From positions 992,001 through 1,056,000 of the forward strand of contig NZ_OY726397.1 of the NCBI RefSeq assembly GCF_963378095.1: DNA of 64,000 nt, written 5' to 3'. The first letter of the stretch is position 1; every line of letters starts with the position of its first letter. This document shows positions 57,835 through 64,000 of this stretch, piece after piece. The notes under the pieces were generated by a model. It did not search any database, was not told the origin of the DNA, and was given only the letters and a program-made list of their open reading frames with translations. The position numbers and the translations under genes are program-made. The DNA is from Mycolicibacterium sp. MU0053 (lineage in GTDB: Bacteria; Actinomycetota; Actinomycetes; Mycobacteriales; Mycobacteriaceae).

Positions 57835-58788
57835 GGGACGCTCGCCCACGGTGTCCAGGGCCGCGGCGGCCAACTCCTGCCCGATCCCGATGACCTCGTC
57901 GGCGCGGTGGAAGTCCAGGCTGCGGCACACCGTGCGCGGCACCTCGATGTACAGATCCGGTGGGTAGGCGGCCAGGGTGTAGCGGGCCAGCGCGTTCTGA
58001 GCGATGTCGATGGTGCGGTTCATGACCTCGAATCCACCCAGCCGGGGCACCATGGGTTCGGCGGGCTCGTCGGCCGACTCGGCGTCGGCGTCCTCGACGG
58101 TGGCGAACCGGCCCAGCACCGCCCGGCCCGTCGAGGTCTCCAGCAGCGATCGCGCGGCCTTGGTGTCCAGCAGCGAGGAGGTGCTGCGCCACCGCTTGAG
58201 CCATTCGGTGGTCGGGCGCTCGCGCGCCGACCGCCGCGCCTCCGGATCGTCACCGGACAACCCGACCGCGATCGTCATGTCGGCATTCACCGAGGCGATC
58301 GGTGCCATCGGAATGGGACTGAGGATGCCGCCGTCGGCCAGCAGCCGCCCGTCGAGCACATGCGGCGAGATGACGCCCGGAATGGCGATCGAGGCGCGGA
58401 TTGCCTCGGAGACCTCGCCTTGTTGCAACCACACCGCCTTACCGGCGATCAGGTCGGTGCAGACCGCCGTGAACGGGATGGGCAAGTCCTCGATTGTGCT
58501 GTCCCCGAGGATCTCCCGCACCGCGTCCAGGATCTTCTCGGCGCGCAGAATCCCGGCCGCGGTCAGCGACGGGTCCAGCAGACGCAGCACCGTGCGTTGC
58601 GTCAAAGAGCTTGCCCAGGTGCTGTATTCGTCGAGCTTGCCGGCCGCGTGCAGCCCACCGACCAGCGCCCCCATCGAGGATCCGGCGGTCCCGACTATGT
58701 CGTGCCCGCGCTCGCTGAGTTCGTTGATCACGCCGATGTGGGCGTAGCCGCGGGCCCCGCCGCTGCCGAGTGCCAGGGCTACCCGCAT
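57823..58788 (-). CDS. Patatin-like phospholipase, RssA-type (Rv1063c-like)
   Basis: A 321-residue patatin with GSGGARGYAHIG oxyanion loop, nucleophile GSSMGALVGG, and dyad Asp in LADGGILSPIP. The C-terminal 150 residues (RSLLETSTGRAVLGRFAT) are an extension typical of the mycobacterial members. The stop lies inside the opposing patatin gene. Downstream on the same strand is its neighbour lpqV, 21 bp upstream of this ATG; both probably share a promoter. Confidence 0.92.
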   Translation of the reverse strand: MRVALALGSGGARGYAHIGVINELSERGHDIVGTAGSSMGALVGGLHAAGKLDEYSTWASSLTQRTVLRLLDPSLTAAGILRAEKILDAVREILGDSTIEDLPIPFTAVCTDLIAGKAVWLQQGEVSEAIRASIAIPGVISPHVLDGRLLADGGILSPIPMAPIASVNADMTIAVGLSGDDPEARRSARERPTTEWLKRWRSTSSLLDTKAARSLLETSTGRAVLGRFATVEDADAESADEPAEPMVPRLGGFEVMNRTIDIAQNALARYTLAAYPPDLYIEVPRTVCRSLDFHRADEVIGIGQELAAAALDTVGERPSEP

Positions 58789-58809
58789 GACGTCATCGCC
58801 TCGCGGCCG

Positions 58810-59265
58810 CTACCCGCATTGCCCGTCGGCGGCGGCGTTGACGGCCAAGATGACGCCCGCCTGCTGCGCGGGGGTCAACTCCGACCACGGGGTGTGGAAG
58901 TTGCCCGGATCGCTGAAGCCGGGCTCCTGCAGGACTTTCAGGTACGGCTCGACCTGGACCTTCGGGTCGCCGCCCTGCGCGTCGATCCACCGCTTGGCGG
59001 CCAGGCAGGCCTGGCCGTACTGGGACTCGGTGGCCACCGAGGGCACGTCGACGCGGGTGGTGATCCCGCCGGGGGAGACGCCGACCGCGCCCGCCGGAAC
59101 CGGTTCGGCCGGCGGCGCCGGCATCTCCGAGGTGGACGTCGACGGGGCGGGCGCGGCGGATTCGGCGGCCTCGTCCTGGCCCGACGAACAGCCCGCACCG
59201 AGCGTCGCGGCGACCAGAGCCAGCACCGCGCCACCCCACGGGTTCACATTGGGATACCTGCGCAT
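58810..59265 (-). CDS. lpqV: Lipoprotein LpqV
   Basis: A 151-residue lipoprotein from ATG 59265. The signal VNPWGGAVLALVAATLGAGC ends in the lipobox with Cys29. The mature part begins Ser/Thr/Pro-rich and then has GAVGVSPGGITTRVDVPSVA, YGQACLAAKRWIDAQGGDPK, PWSELTPAQQAGVILAV and a final Cys, matching M. tuberculosis LpqV in layout and two-cysteine pattern. It precedes the RssA-like patatin on the same strand. Function unknown. Confidence 0.88.
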   Translation of the reverse strand: MRRYPNVNPWGGAVLALVAATLGAGCSSGQDEAAESAAPAPSTSTSEMPAPPAEPVPAGAVGVSPGGITTRVDVPSVATESQYGQACLAAKRWIDAQGGDPKVQVEPYLKVLQEPGFSDPGNFHTPWSELTPAQQAGVILAVNAAADGQCG

Positions 59266-59453
59266 ACGCACCAATCTAGAGCGTGGGTGCGGCGCTCGGG
59301 GCGGCAGCCGCCGACCGCGCGCCAGAATCACCGTGAGATTAACTCGTGCGGCGCTGCGGGCGGGCGTGCGATGGTGTTCGCCATGACGAAACGGATGTGT
59401 TGTCGGTCCTGCTGACCGCCCCTTTCCCGTCTCGTCGTCTCAGGAGTTCCGCC

Positions 59454-60008
59454 ATGTCCACTGCCGTGCTGCCCACCCACGCCCTTTCACCGGTTCCCGC
59501 CGTCTCCGATCCGTCCCGGCTGCGGTTGCCCGACCTGCTCGCGGCCACCGACCGCGCCGCCGCCGACTTCCTCGATGGCCACTACGACCATCTGCTGCCG
59601 CCCGGCGGCGTGCCCGTCGACGACCGGTGGTTCACCCGCCTGCACTCCGACGACGACCTCGACGTGTGGTTGATCAGCTGGGCTCCCGGCCACCCCACCG
59701 ACCTGCACGACCACGGCGGCTCGCTGGGCGCGCTGACCGTGCTGTCCGGTGCGCTGCACGAATACCGTTGGAACGGTGACCATTTGCGACGCCGACGGTT
59801 GGTGGCCGGCGATCAGGCCGCGTTCCCGCTGGGGTGGGTGCACGACGTGGTGTGGGCGCCGACGGCGGTGGGCGCCGCGGCGCAGCAGCCGACGCTGAGT
59901 GTGCACGCCTACTCGCCGCGGCTGACCGCCATGTCGTACTACGAGGTGACCGAGCGCGGCACGCTGCGTCGGCAGCGCACCGAGTTGACCGATCAGCCGG
60001 AGGGTTGA
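59454..60008 (+). CDS. Cysteine dioxygenase
   Basis: A 184-residue cupin oxidising cysteine to cysteine sulfinate. Iron ligands are visible as HDH in DLHDHGGSLGAL and the later His in GWVHDVVWAP; a Tyr/His-containing YSPRLTAMSYYE follows. It lies three bases before a rhodanese gene in the same orientation, the M. tuberculosis Rv1065-Rv1066 order. The pair would divert cysteine sulfur into sulfinate and sulfane/sulfite metabolism. ATG 59454 follows AGGAG. Confidence 0.93.
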   Translation: MSTAVLPTHALSPVPAVSDPSRLRLPDLLAATDRAAADFLDGHYDHLLPPGGVPVDDRWFTRLHSDDDLDVWLISWAPGHPTDLHDHGGSLGALTVLSGALHEYRWNGDHLRRRRLVAGDQAAFPLGWVHDVVWAPTAVGAAAQQPTLSVHAYSPRLTAMSYYEVTERGTLRRQRTELTDQPEG

Positions 60009-60010
60009 CC

Positions 60011-60472
60011 ATGAGCCGGATCGACGTGGTGCTGGCGGCGGCCCGGGCCCGGTTGCACCGACTGCCCGCCGACGAGGTGCCGCGGGCGCTGGCGCGCGGC
60101 GCGGTCCTGGTCGACATCCGGCCCGCCGCCCAGCGCGGCCGCGAGGGCGAGGTGCCCGGTGCGCTGATCATCGAACGCAACGTGCTGGAGTGGCGCTGCG
60201 ATCCGACCAGCGAGGCCCGGATCCCGCAGGCCGTCGACGACGACGTCGAATGGTTGATCCTGTGCTCGGAGGGTTACAGCTCCAGCCTGGCCGCGGCCGC
60301 GCTGCAGGACCTCGGCCTGCACCGTGCCACCGACGTCATCGGCGGCTACCACGCCCTGGTGGGGGTCAGCCGTTCTCGTCGCCGTGCACCATCGGTCGTA
60401 GCCGCTCGGTCTTCTCCGGCGTCCACCCCGGCGGTTGCAGCACCGCGGCCCAGCCGTTCACCACGTCCTTGA
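60011..60472 (+). CDS. Rhodanese-domain protein with aberrant C-terminus
   Basis: A 153-residue frame. The rhodanese core LVDIRPAAQRGREGEVPGAL, LILCSEGYSSSLAAAALQDL (active-site Cys in LCSEGYSS) and IGGYHALVG is complete at about residue 118. After that the frame continues in an Arg/Ser/Pro-rich tail for 107 bases into the 3' end of the opposing gene. Family members stop soon after the GGY motif, so the normal stop seems to have been lost. It is three bases after cysteine dioxygenase. Confidence 0.8.
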   Translation: MSRIDVVLAAARARLHRLPADEVPRALARGAVLVDIRPAAQRGREGEVPGALIIERNVLEWRCDPTSEARIPQAVDDDVEWLILCSEGYSSSLAAAALQDLGLHRATDVIGGYHALVGVSRSRRRAPSVVAARSSPASTPAVAAPRPSRSPRP

Positions 60473-62102
60473 CGTACTTGTGGCCGTGACCGTCGGGCAC
60501 GTCGACGGCCACCGCCATGTCCGCGGAAACCTGCAGGAACGTCACCACCGGAATCCAATGCATGCGCGGTGAGACGTCGTAGCCGCGTGGCTCGCGCAGC
60601 CAATCCGGTTCGCGGAACAGCAGATCCGGCGTCCACCACGCAATGGGATCCGAGGCGTGCTGCAGGTACACCACCCGAGGTTCGCTCCAGGGATCGGCGG
60701 GCCGGTTCAGATTGTCCGGACGCGCGACAAAGCGCACATTCTCGCCGTCCTCGTAGATCGGCAACCACATGGGCGAGCCCGCATCGCGGTCCGCCGTCAG
60801 CTGAGTCCAGATGGTGTTGTTGAAGGTCGGCCCGGAGAACAGCGCGCCGTCGGTGCGTGCGACGAGATTGTTCAGGCTCAGGAACGGTGCCTCGCCGCCG
60901 AAGGAGCCGAGGCTTTCGCCGAACACCACCACCTTGGGGCGCTGCGCCTCCGGCAACTCGTTGACCAACTCGTCGACGGCCTCGAACAGCGCCTGGCCGG
61001 CCTGCCGCGCGTTCTCCTGGTCGACGAGAAAGGACAGCCAGCTCGGCAGGAACGAGTACTGCATGGACACGATCGCGGTGTCGCCGTTGTACATGTACTC
61101 CAGCGCGGACGCCTCGGCCTCGTTGATCCAGCCGGTGCCGGTGGTTGTCGCCACGGCCACCACCTGGCGGTCCAGGCCGCCGGTCCGCAGGAGTTCGCGC
61201 GCGGCCAGCTCGGCGGTCTCGCGGATGTTGTCGGCCGTGTCGAGGCCCGCATACGCGCGGATGGGGTCCTGGGCGGGCGCGCGGTTGAAGGCCGTGAGGT
61301 CCTCGACGCTGGGACCGCCGGAGACGAAGATGCGGCCCTGGTGTCCCAACGATTCCCAGGACACCAGTGATTCCGGGCCGCCCGAACGCATCGGCGTGGT
61401 CGGTGGCGCGGTGTCCGGTGAGTCCTCGTCGTTGATGGCCGCGAAGGTGCTGTTGAGCCAGTCCATCGCGACGCGGGCAACGACGCCGTTGAGCAGCGCG
61501 ATACTCAACGCGACCACCAGGCCGACCGCGATCACGCCCGAAACCCGCGGTGGGGCAACGCGTTCCAGCTGCCGCATCAAAAACAGCACCAGCCGCCGCA
61601 GCAACTGGCCGATCTCGACGATCACGAACCACACGATCACGGCCAGCAGCGCGGCCTGCGGGTAGTTGTACCAGCGCAGGTGCGCCACGCCCATCAGGTC
61701 GCGAACGTCGTCCTGCCAGTGCTGGAAGAAGAACTGCATGCCGACCATCCCGGCCACCCCGACCACCACCAGGGCGATCCAGGCCCAGCCGGGAGCGGTT
61801 GGGCTGGAATCCTTTCCGCGCATGTAGCGCACCAGCCATACCGCGAACACGCCGATCAGGTAGCCGGCCGCGCCGGCGCCGCCGCTGACCAGGCCCTGAA
61901 ACATCGGTCCGCGTGGCAGCAGCGACGGCGTCAGCGACAGGAAGATGAACGCCAGACCCACGGCGGTGCCGAAGAAGGTGTAGTGCCTGGCCCACCACGG
62001 CCCGTCGGAGGCCCGTTCGGCGGGCGGTGATTCCGGTTCGGGCGGGTCAATGGTGGCTACGGGCCCACTGGCCTCGGTATCGGCGGCGTCCGCATCGGTC
62101 AC
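60366..62102 (-). CDS. Membrane-anchored alpha/beta-hydrolase (Rv1069c-like)
   Basis: 578 residues from GTG 62102. Four or five N-terminal membrane helices (YTFFGTAVGLAFIFLSLTPS, LVSGGAGAAGYLIGVFAVWL, WAWIALVVVGVAGMVGMQFF, ALLAVIVWFVIVEIGQL, and a fifth near residue 200) are followed by a cytosolic or periplasmic hydrolase domain with nucleophile elbow FGESLGSFGG. The PFLSLNNLVARTDGALFSGP stretch is conserved in this mycobacterial family. Substrate is unknown, likely an envelope lipid. It overlaps the rhodanese frame by 107 bases. In M. tuberculosis two PE_PGRS genes lie at this junction. Confidence 0.88.
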   Translation of the reverse strand: MTDADAADTEASGPVATIDPPEPESPPAERASDGPWWARHYTFFGTAVGLAFIFLSLTPSLLPRGPMFQGLVSGGAGAAGYLIGVFAVWLVRYMRGKDSSPTAPGWAWIALVVVGVAGMVGMQFFFQHWQDDVRDLMGVAHLRWYNYPQAALLAVIVWFVIVEIGQLLRRLVLFLMRQLERVAPPRVSGVIAVGLVVALSIALLNGVVARVAMDWLNSTFAAINDEDSPDTAPPTTPMRSGGPESLVSWESLGHQGRIFVSGGPSVEDLTAFNRAPAQDPIRAYAGLDTADNIRETAELAARELLRTGGLDRQVVAVATTTGTGWINEAEASALEYMYNGDTAIVSMQYSFLPSWLSFLVDQENARQAGQALFEAVDELVNELPEAQRPKVVVFGESLGSFGGEAPFLSLNNLVARTDGALFSGPTFNNTIWTQLTADRDAGSPMWLPIYEDGENVRFVARPDNLNRPADPWSEPRVVYLQHASDPIAWWTPDLLFREPDWLREPRGYDVSPRMHWIPVVTFLQVSADMAVAVDVPDGHGHKYVKDVVNGWAAVLQPPGWTPEKTERLRPMVHGDENG

Positions 62103-62111
62103 CAGAGCACC

Positions 62112-62888
62112 TTAACGGTGTTTGAACTGCGCAGTCCTCTTCTCGGCGAATGCGGCCATGCCCTCGGACTGGTCCTCGGTGGCGAAGGCCGAGTGGAACA
62201 GTCGGCGTTCATAGAGCAGACCCTCGGTCAGGGTGGTCTCGAAGGACCGGTTGACGGCCTCCTTGGCCATCCGTGCTGCCGACAGCGACATCTGGGAGAT
62301 GGTGGCGGCGACGGCCTTCGCCTCGCTCAGCAGGTCGGCGGCCGGGACGATCCGCGACACCAGTCCGGCCCGTTCGGCCTCCTCGGCATCCATGTTGCGT
62401 CCGGTCAGGATCAGGTCCATCGCCTTGGCCTTGCCGATGGCGCGCGTCAACCGCTGGCTGCCGCCCATGCCGGGCAGCACCCCGAGCTTGATCTCGGGCT
62501 GGCCGAATTTGGCAGTGTCCGCGGCGATCAGCAGATCGCACATCATCGCCAACTCGCAACCGCCGCCGAGCGCGTAGCCGGCCACCGCGGCGATGGTCGG
62601 GGTGCGGACCCCGGCGAACTCACCCCATTTGGCGAAGAAGTCGGAACCGAACACGTCGGCGAACGACAGGTCGGCCATCTCCTTGATGTCCGCACCCGCG
62701 GCGAACGCCTTTTCGCTGCCGGTGATGACGATCGCGCCGATGCCGGGGTCGTTGTCGAGTTCGCGGGCGGCGGCGGTGACTTCGTTCATCACCTGGCTGT
62801 TCAGCGCGTTGAGCGCCTTCGGGCGGTTGAGCGTGATGAGTCCGACGCGGTCCTCGCGCTCGACGATGATGGTTTCGTATTGGCTCAT
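62112..62888 (-). CDS. echA8: Enoyl-CoA hydratase EchA8
   Basis: A 258-residue crotonase hydrating trans-2-enoyl-CoA in beta-oxidation. The two catalytic glutamates are present, in [13 protein letters not shown] and [19 protein letters not shown]. The oxyanion segments [15 protein letters not shown] and AVAGYALGG are intact. An AAGGAG site favours ATG 62888; a GTG at 62894 would overlap it. It directly follows echA9 (12 bp) on the same strand. Confidence 0.95.
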   Translation of the reverse strand: MSQYETIIVEREDRVGLITLNRPKALNALNSQVMNEVTAAARELDNDPGIGAIVITGSEKAFAAGADIKEMADLSFADVFGSDFFAKWGEFAGVRTPTIAAVAGYALGGGCELAMMCDLLIAADTAKFGQPEIKLGVLPGMGGSQRLTRAIGKAKAMDLILTGRNMDAEEAERAGLVSRIVPAADLLSEAKAVAATISQMSLSAARMAKEAVNRSFETTLTEGLLYERRLFHSAFATEDQSEGMAAFAEKRTAQFKHR

Positions 62889-62900
62889 GTGCACTCCTTC

Positions 62901-63929
62901 TCAGAACGTCAGATCGGGATCGGCTGGGGCGAAGTAGTTTTCGATATCCTCGCGGGTGACCTCGCCCAGCGAGGCCGGCGACCACGTCGGGTTTCGGTCC
63001 TTGTCGACCAACTGGGCGCGGATGCCCTCGACGAAGTCGTGCGAGCGCGCCGAGGCGCAGGACACGCGGTACTCCTGGACCAGCGCATCGCGCAGGGATT
63101 CCAGTGTCTTGGCGCGACGCACGGATTCCAGGGTGACCGACAGGGCAATGGGCGAGCGGCCGGCGATCACGTTGGCCGCGTCGTTGGCCGGGCCCGCGTC
63201 GTGGCCGCGCAGGGCGGCGATGATGTCGGAGACGGTATCGCCGGCGAAGCAGTCGTCGATCCAATGCCGCTGGGCGACAAGGTCGCTGGCCGGGGGCGCC
63301 ACGGCGTGCTTGGCGACCGCGGCGTCGATGTCGCCCGCGACGATGTCGGCGGTGAGTTCGGCGAGCTTGTCGTGCGGGACGAAGTGGTCGGCGAAACCCA
63401 GGGCGATCGCGTCGGCGCCGGAGAACGGTGAACCCGTCAGCGCCGCATGCAGACCCAGCGCGCCGGGCGCGCGGGACAGCAGGTAGGTGCCGCCGACGTC
63501 GGGAATGAAGCCGATGCCGACTTCCGGCATGGCCATCTTGGTGGTGTCGGTGACGACGCGCACGCTGCCGTGGGCGGCCACGCCGACGCCGCCGCCCATC
63601 ACGATGCCGTCCATCAGGGCGATGTAGGGCTTGGGGTAGTCGCCGATCAGCGCGTTCATCCGGTACTCGTCGAACCAGAACTTGCGCGCGGCGCTGCCGT
63701 CGGCGCGGGCGCTGTGGTAAAGCGCCACGACGTCGCCGCCGGCGCACAGGCCGCGTTCGCCGGCGCCCTCGACGAGCACCGCACGGATGTCGTCATCGTC
63801 GGCCCAGGCGGCCAGCGTTTCGGCCAGCACGTCGACCATGGTCTGGTTCAGCGAGTTGATGGCCTTGGGTCGATTGAGCGTCAGGATGCCGACGCCGTTA
63901 TCGACGCGGGTCAGGATCTCGTCGGTCAC
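62901..63929 (-). CDS. echA9: Enoyl-CoA hydratase/3-hydroxyisobutyryl-CoA hydrolase EchA9
   Basis: A 342-residue crotonase-superfamily enzyme of the HIBYL-CoA hydrolase group (valine catabolism), starting at GTG 63929. Visible are GLCAGGDVVALYHSA (oxyanion/substrate loop), GIVMGGGVGVAAHGSVRV, MPEVGIGFIPDVGGTYLLSR (catalytic Glu and the hydrolase-type Asp after it) and a long C-terminal ECH_2 extension ending EDIENYFAPADPDLTF. It precedes echA8 with a 12-bp gap. Frame open upstream to 63974 but the GTG is preferred. Confidence 0.93.
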   Translation of the reverse strand: MTDEILTRVDNGVGILTLNRPKAINSLNQTMVDVLAETLAAWADDDDIRAVLVEGAGERGLCAGGDVVALYHSARADGSAARKFWFDEYRMNALIGDYPKPYIALMDGIVMGGGVGVAAHGSVRVVTDTTKMAMPEVGIGFIPDVGGTYLLSRAPGALGLHAALTGSPFSGADAIALGFADHFVPHDKLAELTADIVAGDIDAAVAKHAVAPPASDLVAQRHWIDDCFAGDTVSDIIAALRGHDAGPANDAANVIAGRSPIALSVTLESVRRAKTLESLRDALVQEYRVSCASARSHDFVEGIRAQLVDKDRNPTWSPASLGEVTREDIENYFAPADPDLTF

Positions 63930-64000
63930 GCGGATTCGTCCTGTTCGTCGAGCGGAATGATTTCGAAACGTCAATAGTTGGACATCCTAGTATTGCCAGG

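Overview
The window is high-GC actinobacterial DNA. Its gene content points to a fast-growing environmental mycobacterium (Mycolicibacterium-like). The evidence is a very large secreted PGRS-type glycine-rich protein, many FadD/EchA/thiolase lipid genes, a hemophore-type protein, furA-catalase, an ectoine operon, and a block whose order I recognise from the M. tuberculosis Rv1058-Rv1071c neighbourhood (fadD14, Rv1059-like, two patatins, lpqV, cysteine dioxygenase, rhodanese, Rv1069c-like, echA8, echA9). No rRNA, CRISPR array or replication origin was seen.

Positions 1-13.9 kb are accessory in character. The left edge carries one end of an integrated element: a truncated phage/ICE-type ATPase, a small excisionase-like HTH protein and a tyrosine integrase abutting a tRNA-Leu(UAA). 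Next comes an EthR-like TetR regulator and a catabolic cluster (Baeyer-Villiger monooxygenase, SnoaL-like protein, acyl-CoA ligase, SDR) with a striking three-copy operator. After a gene-poor stretch holding a perfect 16-bp hairpin come three hypothetical genes, then a mobile-element graveyard: a complete IS3-family element, an IS30 transposase remnant and serine-recombinase fragments.

Positions 13.9-43.6 kb hold a secreted esterase and an FNT-channel/cyanase pair. Close by, in convergent orientation, is a lipoprotein beta-carbonic anhydrase that lies one base downstream of a 2594-residue secreted PGRS protein. Together these resemble a scattered cynTSX system. Next are cell-envelope and stress genes (hemophore, lytic transglycosylase, Cu/Zn superoxide dismutase, YihY-type membrane protein). 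A redox-stress block follows: nitroreductase, hemerythrin, OsmC, MarR and PAS genes, with furA-katA transcribed divergently. An IS481 element sits exactly on the stop codon of a DUF3060 gene, and a glutamine-type ABC transporter operon follows.

Positions 43.8-64 kb begin with ectABCD (ectoine/hydroxyectoine). Then come a DoxX gene divergent from an ECF sigma factor with a SnoaL-like tail and a matching promoter, and a methyltransferase-regulator pair behind an IdeR-like box. A beta-propeller protein, a YnfA membrane protein and the lipid block follow. The lipid block holds FadD14, an SCP-x-type thiolase, a DapB-like reductase behind a textbook KstR palindrome, two patatins, lpqV, cysteine dioxygenase plus rhodanese, a membrane alpha/beta hydrolase, and the enoyl-CoA hydratase pair echA8/echA9.
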